Shown here piece by piece: positions 1 to 8,855 of a stretch of 64,000 nucleotides of DNA. The notes beneath the pieces were generated by a model. The model saw only the letters and a program-made list of their open reading frames with translations. It was not told the origin of the DNA and made no database searches. Location: contig NZ_CANLTR010000005.1 of NCBI RefSeq assembly GCF_947494055.1, forward strand, positions 124,001-188,000. The letters run 5' to 3'. The translations under genes were made by a program, and so were the position numbers. The first letter of the stretch is position 1. Every line of letters begins with the position of its first letter. The DNA comes from an uncultured Jannaschia sp. Lineage in GTDB: Bacteria > Pseudomonadota > Alphaproteobacteria > Rhodobacterales > Rhodobacteraceae.

Positions 1-477
1 AAGCTCTACGACACGAAGCAGGGCCAGTCCCTGCCCGAGGGCATCGGGCCGATGAAGACCCTGACCGAGGCGGAGCTGGATGACTACCCGGAGCCCACGG
101 CGAAGGAAGTCGTGCCGAACCACGTCGCGCGCTACTGGGACATGATGAGCCTCGCCGACAAGACGCCCGCGCTGGTGATCGGCGAGACGGGTATGCTGCG
201 CGACCGGCCGGGCTTCGAGGTCGGCCTGCTCAACCACAACTCGGCGACGACCGAGATGCACCGGCACGACCGTCCGTCGGTCCTGATGCCGATGCGGGGT
301 CACTGGAAGGTGACGTGGGAGAACGGCGGCACGCACGAAGCCGTCCTGGCCCCCGGCGACACGATGAGCGTGCCGGAGAACCTGAAGCACACTGCCGTCC
401 CCTCGATGACCGGCGAAGCGTCGCTGTTCCACGTCGTCGCGACCGACGACCCGGCAGGCCCGACCTGGCGCGGATGA
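1..477 (+). CDS. Cupin-domain protein, 5' end outside window
   Basis: The frame is open from base 1, so the true start is probably upstream; the ATG at 52 is internal or an alternative start. About 158 codons are visible. The second half is a single cupin barrel: the HRHDRPSVLMPMRG stretch supplies the first metal-binding histidines and PENLKHTAV the second-motif histidine. Substrate is unknown; small cupins of this type are often sugar-acid or amino-acid metabolism enzymes. The TGA overlaps the ATG of the methyltransferase by 4 nt (ATGA), so it is the first visible gene of a coupled five-gene run. Confidence 0.75.
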   Translation, partial: KLYDTKQGQSLPEGIGPMKTLTEAELDDYPEPTAKEVVPNHVARYWDMMSLADKTPALVIGETGMLRDRPGFEVGLLNHNSATTEMHRHDRPSVLMPMRGHWKVTWENGGTHEAVLAPGDTMSVPENLKHTAVPSMTGEASLFHVVATDDPAGPTWRG

Positions 478-1088
478 CGGCCGATCCCGACGCCATCGCC
501 GGGATCTACGAGCGGCAGGCCCGGGCTTGGGACGCGGCGCGGACCCGCGCGCTGTTCGAGGCGGCTTGGCTCGAACGCTTCGCTACGATCCTCCCCCCGG
601 GCGGCCGTGTCCTCGACCTCGGATGTGGCGCGGGCGAACCGATCGCCCGATGGCTGATCGAGGCCGGGTTCCGCGTCACCGGCGTCGACATCTCTGAGGC
701 CATGCTCGCCCTTGCCCGCGGCCGCTGGCCCGACGGCGACTGGCGCCGCGCCGACATGCGCCACCTCGATCTCGCTGAAAGGTTCGACGGGATCGTGGCC
801 TGGGACAGCTTCTTCCACCTGACCCCCGACGCGCAGCGCGCCTGTCTTCCCGCGATGGCCCGGCATCTATCGCCCGGCGGCGCGATCCTCGTCACGGTCG
901 GCCCCGACGCGAACGAGGTCACGGGCACCGTCGGAGACGAGCCCGTCTACCACGCGAGCCTCTCGCCCGCCGATTACGCCCGCATCCTCGAGGAGGCAGG
1001 CCTGCGGCTCACCGCCTTCATCGCCGAGGACCCGGATTGCGACCGTCATTCCGTCCTGATGGCGAGATCACGAGGACCCGACCGATGA
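474..1088 (+). CDS. Class I SAM-dependent methyltransferase
   Basis: A 204-residue protein. Motif I (VLDLGCGAGEP) sits near residue 44 and is followed by the acidic loop GVDISEAM that binds the SAM ribose, as in the small-molecule methyltransferase family (Methyltransf_11/25). The middle holds DSFFHLTPD, typical of the catalytic face of this family. The start is the ATG overlapping the cupin stop; a longer open frame reaching back to 315 would overlap the cupin and is rejected. It overlaps the next gene by 4 nt. The acceptor substrate cannot be told from sequence. Confidence 0.85.
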   Translation: MTADPDAIAGIYERQARAWDAARTRALFEAAWLERFATILPPGGRVLDLGCGAGEPIARWLIEAGFRVTGVDISEAMLALARGRWPDGDWRRADMRHLDLAERFDGIVAWDSFFHLTPDAQRACLPAMARHLSPGGAILVTVGPDANEVTGTVGDEPVYHASLSPADYARILEEAGLRLTAFIAEDPDCDRHSVLMARSRGPDR

Positions 1089-2206
1089 CCATCCTGACCA
1101 CCCATGCCGGATCCCTGCCCCGCACGCAGACGGTCGTGGACTACATCTTCGCGCGCGAGCGGGGCGAGGCCTACGACCGCGCGGCCTTCGACGCCGCGAT
1201 GACGGAAGCGGTGGACGAGACCGTCCGCCGTCAGGTCGCCGCCGGCGTGGGCATCGTCTCCGACGGTGAGACGTCGAAGATCAGCTACGCCACCTACGTC
1301 AAGGACCGCTACACCGGCTTCGACGGCGACAGTCCGCGCAACGCGCCCGCCGACCTGAAGCTCTTCCCCTCGTTTCTCGAACGCATCGCGAAGGAAGGTG
1401 GAACGCCGAAATACGCGCGCCCGATGTGCGTGGGCGAGGTTCGTTCCAAGGGTCAGGGCGAACTCGAGACCGACATCGCCAACCTGAAGGCGGCGATGTC
1501 GGCGCACGGGGCAACGCGCGGTTTCATGAACGCGGCCTCGCCCGGCGTCATCTCCCTCTTCCTGCAGAACGACTTCTACCCCAGCCGCGACGCGTATCTC
1601 GCCGCCCTCGCCGACGCGATGAAGGCCGAATACGAGACCATCGTGGCCGCCGGGCTCGACCTGCAACTCGACTGCCCGGATCTCGCGCTGTCGCGGCACA
1701 TGCTTTTCGCGGACCTCTCGGACGAGGAGTTCGTAAGGATCGCCGGCGCCCATGTCGAAGCGTTGAACCACGCGCTCGCCGACGTGCCGGAGGAGCGCAT
1801 CCGGGTCCACATCTGCTGGGGGAACTACGAGGGGCCGCATGTCTGCGACATCCCGATGGCGAAGATGTTCGACACGCTGATGTCCACGAAGTCGCGCTAT
1901 GTCCTGTTCGAGACGTCGAACCCGCGGCACGGGCACGAATGGGCGGCGTTCCGCGACCGGGCCGCCGACATTCCCGAGGGCAAGGTGCTGGTCCCCGGCG
2001 TGGTCGACACGACGACGAACTTCGTGGAGAATCCCGACCTCGTGGCCGAGCGCCTGCGCCGCTTCGTCGACATCGTGGGGGCCGAGCGCGTCGTCGCGGG
2101 CTCCGATTGCGGCTTCGGAACCTTCGCGGGGTTCGGTGCCGTCGATCCGGAGATTTGCTGGGCAAAGCTCGCGGCAATGGCCGAAGGGGCGTCCCGCGCC
2201 GCATGA
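1085..2206 (+). CDS. MetE C-terminal-domain-like zinc methyltransferase
   Basis: A 373-residue single-domain relative of the catalytic half of cobalamin-independent methionine synthase. The four zinc ligands of MetE appear to be present: H242 and C244 (VHICWGNYEGPH), E276 (LFETSNPRHGHE) and C342 (GSDCGFGT). The N-terminal half of true MetE is missing, so this belongs to the stand-alone group that includes methylcobalamin:CoM and epoxyalkane:CoM transferases and many uncharacterised catabolic enzymes. It probably moves an alkyl group to or from a thiol. It sits in a run where every junction is a 4-nt overlap, with a methyltransferase before it and a hydrolase after it. Confidence 0.85.
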   Translation: MTILTTHAGSLPRTQTVVDYIFARERGEAYDRAAFDAAMTEAVDETVRRQVAAGVGIVSDGETSKISYATYVKDRYTGFDGDSPRNAPADLKLFPSFLERIAKEGGTPKYARPMCVGEVRSKGQGELETDIANLKAAMSAHGATRGFMNAASPGVISLFLQNDFYPSRDAYLAALADAMKAEYETIVAAGLDLQLDCPDLALSRHMLFADLSDEEFVRIAGAHVEALNHALADVPEERIRVHICWGNYEGPHVCDIPMAKMFDTLMSTKSRYVLFETSNPRHGHEWAAFRDRAADIPEGKVLVPGVVDTTTNFVENPDLVAERLRRFVDIVGAERVVAGSDCGFGTFAGFGAVDPEICWAKLAAMAEGASRAA

Positions 2207-2895
2207 CGCCGCTTCTCCTCCTGCCCGGCATGATGTGCGACGCCCGCCTCTTCGCACCGCAGATCGCACGGTTCTCGGCGGAGCGTGCCGTGCAGGTCGC
2301 GCCCGTGGGTGGCCACGACACGATGGCCGCGCTCGCGGCGGAAGTTCTGGCCCATGCGCCGCCGCGCTTCGCGCTGGCCGGCCTGTCGATGGGCGGGATC
2401 GTGGCGATGGAGATACTGCGACAGGCGCCGGAGCGGGTGAAGCGGATCGCGCTTCTCGACAGCAATCCGAAGGCCGAGGCGCCCCAGGTCGCGACCGCGC
2501 GCGGCCCGCAGATGGCCCGCGTCCAAAGCGGCGGCCTCGTGGCCGTGATACGCGACGAGATGAAGCCGCGCTACCTTGCCGAGGGACCGGATCGCGGGCC
2601 GATCCTCGACCTCTGCATGGCGATGGCGACGGCGCTCGGGCCGGACGTCTTTCTGCGCCAGTCCCGCGCCCTGCGGGACCGTCCCGACCAGCAGGAGACG
2701 CTGCGGACGGTGCAGGTGCCGGCGCTCGTGCTTTGCGGACGGGAGGACACGCTCTGCCCTCTCGATCGGCACGAGCTCATGCACGCCCTGATGCCCGGCA
2801 GCACGCTCACGGTGATCGACGGCGCGGGCCATCTGCCGACGATCGAGCAACCGGAGACGACGAGTACCGCGCTTGCACGCTGGCTCGACGCGTGA
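2203..2895 (+). CDS. Alpha/beta hydrolase
   Basis: A 230-residue alpha/beta-hydrolase fold enzyme. The nucleophile elbow is GLSMGG with Ser62; the acid is likely the Asp in GREDTLCP and the base the His in GAGHLPTIE near the C-terminus. The oxyanion region near the N-terminus reads LLPGMMCD. No signal peptide is seen, so it should be cytoplasmic. It starts at an ATG overlapping the previous stop and overlaps the following GTG start. It probably hydrolyses an ester or related bond in the same unknown pathway. Confidence 0.85.
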   Translation: MTPLLLLPGMMCDARLFAPQIARFSAERAVQVAPVGGHDTMAALAAEVLAHAPPRFALAGLSMGGIVAMEILRQAPERVKRIALLDSNPKAEAPQVATARGPQMARVQSGGLVAVIRDEMKPRYLAEGPDRGPILDLCMAMATALGPDVFLRQSRALRDRPDQQETLRTVQVPALVLCGREDTLCPLDRHELMHALMPGSTLTVIDGAGHLPTIEQPETTSTALARWLDA

Positions 2896-4205
2896 CGCAT
2901 CCCGCCGACGTTCCGCTGAGCGAGATCGCCCATGACCTGCGGGCCGGGCGGCTCTCCGCCGTCGAGCTGACGCGCGCGCATCTCGACCGGATCGCCATAC
3001 GCGACGGGGCGATCCGGGCCTTCGTTCACCTCGCCGCGGAGGACGCCCTGTCCGCCGCCGCGCGGGCCGATACCGCCTTCGCGGACGGCCGCGATCTGGG
3101 ACCGCTTCACGGCATTCCCTTCGCGGTGAAGGACCTGATCGACGTCGGTGGCTGGCCTGTCCGCGGCGGGTCGCGGCTCTATGCGGACCGGATCGCCGCC
3201 CGCACGGCGCCCGTCGTGGCGCGCCTTCTCGCCGGCGGCGCGGTTCCGCTGGGCCTCGTCGCGACCTACGAGCTGGCGACGGTCGGTCCCGACCCGGGCG
3301 CGCTCTACCCGCAGCCGCGCAACCCCCGCGCGACGGACCGCATCACGGGCGGCTCCTCCTCCGGCTCGGCAGCGGCCGTCGCGGCGGGAATGGTGCGACT
3401 GGCGCTCGGTACCGACACCGGCGGCTCCGTCCGCAGCCCGTCTGCCTATTGCGGCGTGACCGGGCTCAAGCCGACCTTCGGCGCGCTCTCGACCGAGGGC
3501 GTCCTGCCGCTGTCGCCGAGCCTCGACCATGTCGGCATCCTCGCGGCCACGGCTGCGGACGCCGTCCATGCCTGGCGCGCCCTCGGCGGGTCAGCCACGG
3601 GGACGATCCAAGGGCGGATCGGCTACGTGCGAGGTTGGGCGGGGGACGCGACCGATCTGCTCGCCCTGCTCGACGACGCGGCGCGCGGTCTTGCGAAGGC
3701 GGGGCATCCGGTCGATGTCGTCGCCCTGCCGGATTACGCGGCCATCGAGGAAGCGGGCCTCGTCCTGATCCAGACGGAGCAGCTCGCCATCCACGGCGCG
3801 GCGCTGCGTGATCATCCGGAGCGGTTCGGCCCGATGTCGCGGGAAACCCTCGGGTCCGGGTACGCGCTCGACGCGAACGCACTAGCCGCTGCCCGGGCTT
3901 GCGCCGCAGAAACGCGCCGCGCCGTCGACGCCGCGCTGGACGGACACGTCGCGCTGATCCTGCCGACGACGATGGCCCCGGCCCCGCGCTTCGCGGACTT
4001 CGCGGACTTCGCCGCGAGCGGCGTGGTCTGGACGGCGATGCGGACCATCCCGTTCAACATGACGGGCCATCCGGCCATCACCGTCCCGATGGGCAAGATC
4101 GACGGCATGCCGATGGGGTTGCAGATCGTCGGCCGCCACGGGGACGAGGCCACGATCCTCGCGCTCGCCTCCGCCTTCGAGACGGCGGGCCGCGCGGCTG
4201 GGTAG
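2892..4205 (+). CDS. Amidase, amidase-signature family
   Basis: A 437-residue amidase-signature enzyme starting at a GTG that overlaps the hydrolase stop. The Ser-cisSer-Lys triad is visible: Lys80 (IPFAVKDLID), Ser155 (GGSSSGSA) and Ser179 (GTDTGGSVRSP), with the 24-residue serine spacing of GatA and related enzymes. It is somewhat shorter than GatA, and no gatB or gatC is nearby, so a catabolic amide, urea or carbamate hydrolase is more likely than tRNA amidation. It ends 2 bp before the convergent dehydrogenase gene. Confidence 0.88.
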   Translation: MTHPADVPLSEIAHDLRAGRLSAVELTRAHLDRIAIRDGAIRAFVHLAAEDALSAAARADTAFADGRDLGPLHGIPFAVKDLIDVGGWPVRGGSRLYADRIAARTAPVVARLLAGGAVPLGLVATYELATVGPDPGALYPQPRNPRATDRITGGSSSGSAAAVAAGMVRLALGTDTGGSVRSPSAYCGVTGLKPTFGALSTEGVLPLSPSLDHVGILAATAADAVHAWRALGGSATGTIQGRIGYVRGWAGDATDLLALLDDAARGLAKAGHPVDVVALPDYAAIEEAGLVLIQTEQLAIHGAALRDHPERFGPMSRETLGSGYALDANALAAARACAAETRRAVDAALDGHVALILPTTMAPAPRFADFADFAASGVVWTAMRTIPFNMTGHPAITVPMGKIDGMPMGLQIVGRHGDEATILALASAFETAGRAAG

Positions 4206-4207
4206 CC

Positions 4208-5497
4208 CTACCCGATCTGCAAGCGATCGAGCCGGAGCTGCGCCGCGCGGCGGTGCCCGTCCAGCCCCTCGCTCCGACTTTGACGCACGGCCGGGGGGGC
4301 GACCGCCGCGACGCCCTCGGGCTCCAGCCATTGATGCGTCGCGACCTTGAGGAAGGCCCCGACCCAGAGCCCGCCGGTATAGCGCCCGGCCGCCATCGTC
4401 GGCAGCGTGTGGTTCGTGCCGCAGCACTTGTCGGAATAGACCACGCTGGCCAGCGGACCGATGAAGAGCGAGCCGTAGTTCCGCAGCCGCCCGGCAAGCG
4501 CGTGCGGGTCGACCGTATGGATATGCAGATGCTCCGCCGCGATGTGATCGGAATAGGCGATCATCGCCGCCTCGTCCTCGCAGACGGCGATCTCGCCGTA
4601 ATCGTCCCAGGCCGCCGCGGCCACATCGGCGGTGGCGAGTTTGTTCAGCTGTCGGGCGACCTCGTCCTCGGCGGCGCGGGCCAAGGTCTCGTCGGTGGTG
4701 ATGAGCCCGACCCGCGTGCGGACGTCGTGCTCCGCCTGCGCGAGCAGGTCGGTCGCGATCATCTCCGGGTCGCCGCTCTCGTCGGCGAGAATATAGATCT
4801 CGGACGGTCCGGCCAGCTGGTCGATGCCAACGGTGCCGAAGACCTGTCGCTTGGCCTCGTTGACGAAGGCGTTGCCGGGGCCGACGATCTTGTCGACCGC
4901 GGGCACCGTCTCCGTCCCGTAGGCCATCGCCGCGATCGCCTGCGCCCCGCCGATCCGGAAGATACGGTCCGCCCCGGCGAGGTGGCAGCCCGCGATCATT
5001 GCGGGATGCGCGTTGGGCGGCAGGCAGGCGATCACCTCGTCCACGCCCGCGACCCTGGCCGGCACGATCGTCATGATCGGCGCGGACAGGAGCGGATAAC
5101 GCCCGCCCGGCACGTAGGCCCCGGCCCGCGCGATCGGAATGACACGGTGGCCGAGATGGACGCCGGGCCGGATCTCCATGTCGAGCGGTGCGATCGTTGC
5201 ACGCTGCGCCTCTGCGAAGGCGCGCACGTTGTCGATGGCGAACTCGGTATCCGCGCGCGTCTGCGGGTCGAGCGCATCGAGGGCGGCCTCCCGGTCCGTC
5301 GGTCCGACCTCGAACTCGGTCGCGTCGCTGCGGTCGAACTTCCGCGCGTAACGGGCAACCGCTGCGTCCCCCGCGGTGCGCACGTCTTCCAGGACACCGC
5401 TCACGATCCCCTCGATCTCGCCCATGTTCAACCCGATGTCCTGCCGCGGAGCGCGAATTTGGCGAACGCCCGGAAAGCGGGAAGTCAACGAAAGCAT
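4208..5497 (-). CDS. HisD-family zinc alcohol dehydrogenase (HpsN-like)
   Basis: A 429-residue histidinol-dehydrogenase-family protein. Catalytic and zinc residues of HisD are recognisable: Gln/His in LLAQAEHD, the Glu-His pair in AAEHLHIH, the Asp in [12 protein letters not shown] and the late His in [11 protein letters not shown]. No other his genes are nearby, and the [22 protein letters not shown] region resembles sulfopropanediol 3-dehydrogenase (HpsN) and related catabolic paralogues rather than biosynthetic HisD. I chose the ATG at 5497 because AGGA lies 7 nt upstream; an upstream in-frame start at 5563 lacks this. It is divergent from tctC. The substrate is an inference only. Confidence 0.82.
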   Translation of the reverse strand: MLSLTSRFPGVRQIRAPRQDIGLNMGEIEGIVSGVLEDVRTAGDAAVARYARKFDRSDATEFEVGPTDREAALDALDPQTRADTEFAIDNVRAFAEAQRATIAPLDMEIRPGVHLGHRVIPIARAGAYVPGGRYPLLSAPIMTIVPARVAGVDEVIACLPPNAHPAMIAGCHLAGADRIFRIGGAQAIAAMAYGTETVPAVDKIVGPGNAFVNEAKRQVFGTVGIDQLAGPSEIYILADESGDPEMIATDLLAQAEHDVRTRVGLITTDETLARAAEDEVARQLNKLATADVAAAAWDDYGEIAVCEDEAAMIAYSDHIAAEHLHIHTVDPHALAGRLRNYGSLFIGPLASVVYSDKCCGTNHTLPTMAAGRYTGGLWVGAFLKVATHQWLEPEGVAAVAPPAVRQSRSEGLDGHRRAAQLRLDRLQIG

Positions 5498-5608
5498 ACG
5501 AGAATCCTGTCGGGGAAAAGTTTTGGCAAGCGAAACGTTACGCACGCCTGCCATTCTCTGCAATCGTATTCATTCCGGTCGGCCTGATGCGCTCGCAGCA
5601 GCATCCCC

Positions 5609-5649
5609 TTGACAGAAGCCGATCGCACAGGCTTCCTACCGACTGGTAG
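5609..5649 (+). promoter_or_regulatory. tctCBA promoter with palindromic operator
   Basis: A perfect TTGACA (-35) occupies 5609-5614. The palindrome CTACC-GACT-GGTAG occupies 5636-5649, covering the expected -10/start region, followed by GGGAGG ahead of tctC. The same palindrome appears at 8812-8825 in the next operon. The placement fits repression by steric block. The divergent dehydrogenase gene could share the control. Confidence 0.6.
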
Positions 5650-5666
5650 AAACGGGAGGATATACC

Positions 5667-6683
5667 ATGAGGGCATCGTATTGCGCCGTGTCGCTCGCAG
5701 CCGCGCTGATCGCCGCGCCAGCCGTCGCGCAGGAATACAGCTGGCAGCCGGACCGTCCGATCAACATCATCGTGCCGTGGGCCGCCGGGGGCTCGACCGA
5801 TCAGGTCACGCGGGTCGTCGCGCCGATCATCGAGGAGGCGCTCGGCACGGAAGTCGTGGTGGTCAACCAGCCCGGGGCCTCCGGCTCGACGGGCACGCAG
5901 GCCGCGCTCAATGCGCCGCGCGACGGATACACCTGGACCGCGAACGCGATCGCCAACAACGCGACCTATTCGATTACCGGCCTCGTCGAAGATACCTCGA
6001 TCGAGGACTATCACATCTATCTGCATGTCGCGAACGTGCCGCTTGTCAGCGTCAACGCCGACACGGCGTACCAATCCTTCGACGAGCTGCTCGCCGCGAT
6101 GGAGGACGGGTCCGTCACCGTCGGCACCGCGGGCATAAACAGCTCGGGCGGCATGGCGCTCGCGGCGCTCAAGGAAGGCGCGGACGGGGAGCTGGGCGGT
6201 GCCCGGATGATCACCTACGACGGGGGCAACCCGGCCGTGATCGCCGCCGCGAGCGGCGAGGTCGACATGACCACGCAGCTCGCCGTAGAACAGACCGAAA
6301 TGATCCGGGGCGGCCGGCTGCGCCCTCTCACCGTTCTCTCGGACAGCGCGCTCGAAGTGGAGGGGATCGACCCCGTCCCGCCGATCACGGACTTCCTCCC
6401 CGAGTTCGAGGTGGCGGCCGATTACTTCGGCGTGTTCATCCCCGTGGGCGCGCCCGACGAGGTCTACGAGACGATGGACCAGATCTGGCAGGATCACGTG
6501 ATGAACAGCGAGGAACTCAGGACCTACGCCAACAACAACGGCGCGGTCTTCTCTCCGGATTACGGCGAGGCCGCGCTGGAAAAGGCGATGCCGGTCGTGA
6601 TCTCCGAAGCCTGTTCGCGCGTCACCCGGGGCGAGGCGGTCATCGAACCGTCCGAGATCGGGATCGACTGCTCGTCGGAATAG
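5667..6683 (+). CDS. tctC: TctC-type periplasmic solute-binding protein
   Basis: A 338-residue substrate-binding subunit of a tripartite tricarboxylate transporter. A Sec signal peptide ends at about residue 22 (PAVAQ). The mature protein has the family landmarks PINIIVPWAAGGSTDQVTR near the N-terminus and a VNQPGASGSTG loop, which in Bug proteins holds carboxylate through ordered waters. A good ribosome site (GGGAGG) precedes the ATG. tctB and tctA follow, completing the transporter. The ligand is probably a carboxylated compound, but tctC specificity is not readable from sequence. Confidence 0.93.
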   Translation: MRASYCAVSLAAALIAAPAVAQEYSWQPDRPINIIVPWAAGGSTDQVTRVVAPIIEEALGTEVVVVNQPGASGSTGTQAALNAPRDGYTWTANAIANNATYSITGLVEDTSIEDYHIYLHVANVPLVSVNADTAYQSFDELLAAMEDGSVTVGTAGINSSGGMALAALKEGADGELGGARMITYDGGNPAVIAAASGEVDMTTQLAVEQTEMIRGGRLRPLTVLSDSALEVEGIDPVPPITDFLPEFEVAADYFGVFIPVGAPDEVYETMDQIWQDHVMNSEELRTYANNNGAVFSPDYGEAALEKAMPVVISEACSRVTRGEAVIEPSEIGIDCSSE

Positions 6684-6749
6684 CGACATGGCCGGCGGGG
6701 TCGCAGAGCTACCCCACCGAGCTCACTTTGCGGCAACCTGGGTGACGTC

Positions 6750-7235
6750 ATGCTGATGGCCAAGGCCGACCGATATACGGCGGCCGCACTTCTCGCGCTC
6801 GCGGTGGCGATGTTCGTGGGGGGCTGGACGATGAGCCGGCTGGAAATCCGGCAGATCCATCCCGCCTCGATCCCCGGCCTCGTCCCGATGATCCTGGGCG
6901 TATTGCTCGCGATCTGCGCGGGGCTGCTGTTCCGGGCGTCGTTCGACGATACGGCGCGCGGGGTGGAACCGATCATGGTGGGCGGCTCTTGGTGGCGGCT
7001 GGGGATCACGGGGGCGATCTGCGTGATCTACGCGCTCGTGCTGATCGGCTGGGCCAGCTACTTCTGGGCCACCGCGATCTTCACCTTCGCCTTCGCGCTG
7101 ATCTTCTCCTATCCGACCGAGGGCACGACGCGGAGCCGCCTGACCGCGGTCGCAGGGTCGGTGGCCCTGGGGCTTGGCATCGCCTACGGCTCGGCGCTGC
7201 TCTTCGAGCAGCTCTTCCTGGTGCGTCTGCCATGA
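6750..7235 (+). CDS. tctB: TctB small membrane subunit
   Basis: A 161-residue protein with about four hydrophobic segments, the size and layout of TctB/DUF1468 subunits. The N-terminal helix (AALLALAVAMFVGGW) is followed by a PGLVPMILGVLLA helix typical of the family. An alternative ATG lies two codons downstream at 6756. It overlaps the tctA start by 4 nt. It supports TctA in the inner membrane of the secondary, sodium- or proton-driven importer. Confidence 0.9.
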   Translation: MLMAKADRYTAAALLALAVAMFVGGWTMSRLEIRQIHPASIPGLVPMILGVLLAICAGLLFRASFDDTARGVEPIMVGGSWWRLGITGAICVIYALVLIGWASYFWATAIFTFAFALIFSYPTEGTTRSRLTAVAGSVALGLGIAYGSALLFEQLFLVRLP

Positions 7236-8755
7236 GCGGATTGCAGGATCTCGTCGCCGGACTCGCGCTGCTCATGACGCCGATGATGCTGTTCCACGCG
7301 GCGTGGTCGACCCTGCTCGGCATCGTCGTCGGCAGCCTGCCGGGCCTGACGGCGACGATGGGCGTCGCGCTGATGACGACGCTGACCTACTCGCTCGACA
7401 GCAACGCCGCGATCCTCGTGCTGATCTGCATGTATGTGGGCGCGATCTACGGCGGCTCGCGCAGCGCGATCCTGCTCAACATCCCCGGCACGCCGGCCAG
7501 CGCCGCGACCTCGCTCGACGGCTACCCGCTCGCCAAGGCCGGACGGGCCGGCTACGCGATGGGGCTGGCGACCGCCGGGTCGGCGCTCGGAACGCTGGCC
7601 GGGATCGTCATGCTGGTGATGATCGCGCCGCCGCTCGCCGAGGCAGCGCTGAATTTCGGCAGCTTCGAGTTCTTCTGGCTCGCGGTCTTCGGCATCCTCA
7701 TCTCGGGGCAGCTCACCGCCGACACGACGCCGCTAAAGGGCTACATCGCCGGCATCCTCGGACTGATGGTCGCGATGGTCGGGTCGGAGGGCATCCACGC
7801 GCATGTCCGGTTCACCTTCGGCGTTTCCGACCTGAACGCGGGCATCGCGCTGATCCCGGCGATGGTCGGCGCCTTCGGCTTCGCCGAGGTTCTGACCGCG
7901 ATGTGGAACAAGGCCGGCGTCCTGGCCATCGCGAAGGACAAGAGCGACAAGACCATCCCGGACCTCATCGACCTGTGGCGCTACAAGGTGACGATCCTGC
8001 GGTCGGGCGTCATCGGTACGCTCGTGGGCATCATTCCGGGCGTGGGTGAGGATATCGGCGCCTGGGGCAGCTATGCCGCGGCCAAGCGCACGTCGAAGGA
8101 GGCCGACAAGTTCGGCTCCGGCAGCTACGAGGGCCTGATCGCCGCGGAGACGGGTAATTCCGCGGTCGTGCCCGGCTCCCTCATCCCCGCAATCACGCTC
8201 GCCGTGCCGGGTTCGGCAAGTTCCGCCGTGCTGATCGCCGCGCTCTTCATTCACGGCATCCGCCCCGGTCCGCTCATCATGATCGAGCAGCCGCATTTCG
8301 TCGGCCTGATCGGCGCAATGCTCATCGTCGCGACCCTGTTCATGGCGATCTACGGCCTGTCGATGACGCGCCTGTTCATCCAGGTCCTGCGCGTCCCCTA
8401 CGCCTACCTGATGCCGGTGGTCTTCGTGCTCTGCGTGATCGGCACCTACGCGCTCAGCCAACGGCTTTTCGACGTCTGGATCATGGTCGCCTTCGGACTG
8501 ATCGGCTTCGTGCTGCGGCAAATGAAGTATCCGATGGCGCCGCTCGTCCTCGGAATTATCCTGGGGGATCTCCTGGACAAGAGCCTGCGCCGCGGTTTGA
8601 CACTCACCGACGGGGAAATCCTGCCGTTCTTCACGCGTCCCGTCTCGGCTGTGTTCGTCGCGCTTATCGTGCTTTCGATCCTGTTCAACATCCCTGCCGT
8701 CCGGAGGCTCGCCATGGCGCCGCTGCGCCGGATCGGGCGGTGGCGCGATGTCTGA
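7232..8755 (+). CDS. tctA: TctA large membrane subunit
   Basis: A 507-residue polytopic protein with roughly 11-12 membrane segments. It carries the duplicated TctA signatures: GSLPGLTATMGVALM near residue 35 and the later GIIPGVGEDIGAWGSY with ETGNSAVVPGSLIPA. It forms the permease of the tripartite transporter. The real start is the ATG overlapping tctB; an upstream extension to 6989 runs through tctB in another frame and is rejected. It is the last gene of this operon; a promoter and operator follow before the oxidoreductase gene. Confidence 0.94.
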   Translation: MSGLQDLVAGLALLMTPMMLFHAAWSTLLGIVVGSLPGLTATMGVALMTTLTYSLDSNAAILVLICMYVGAIYGGSRSAILLNIPGTPASAATSLDGYPLAKAGRAGYAMGLATAGSALGTLAGIVMLVMIAPPLAEAALNFGSFEFFWLAVFGILISGQLTADTTPLKGYIAGILGLMVAMVGSEGIHAHVRFTFGVSDLNAGIALIPAMVGAFGFAEVLTAMWNKAGVLAIAKDKSDKTIPDLIDLWRYKVTILRSGVIGTLVGIIPGVGEDIGAWGSYAAAKRTSKEADKFGSGSYEGLIAAETGNSAVVPGSLIPAITLAVPGSASSAVLIAALFIHGIRPGPLIMIEQPHFVGLIGAMLIVATLFMAIYGLSMTRLFIQVLRVPYAYLMPVVFVLCVIGTYALSQRLFDVWIMVAFGLIGFVLRQMKYPMAPLVLGIILGDLLDKSLRRGLTLTDGEILPFFTRPVSAVFVALIVLSILFNIPAVRRLAMAPLRRIGRWRDV

Positions 8756-8789
8756 ACGAACGCGTCGCACCGTCCGGCCGGCCGCGGCG

Positions 8790-8825
8790 TTGACAGGATC
8801 CGCCGAATTAACTACCGGATGGTAG
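8790..8825 (+). promoter_or_regulatory. Promoter and operator of oxidoreductase operon
   Basis: TTGACA occupies 8790-8795 and the palindrome CTACC-GGAT-GGTAG occupies 8812-8825, sixteen bases downstream. It matches the tctC operator in both 5-bp arms and in the 4-nt spacer length. A GTG start with an upstream GAGGAGA follows at 8856. The shared site implies co-regulation with tctCBA. Confidence 0.6.
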
Positions 8826-8855
8826 CTTACGGAACCGTATTCGAGGAGAAACAGA

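Noticed and set aside
2892-4205. GatA subunit of tRNA amidotransferase
   Set aside because: gatB and gatC are absent and the gene lies in a catabolic run.
4208-5497. Biosynthetic histidinol dehydrogenase of a his operon
   Set aside because: No his genes are adjacent, and the context is transport and catabolism; HpsN-like assignment fits better.
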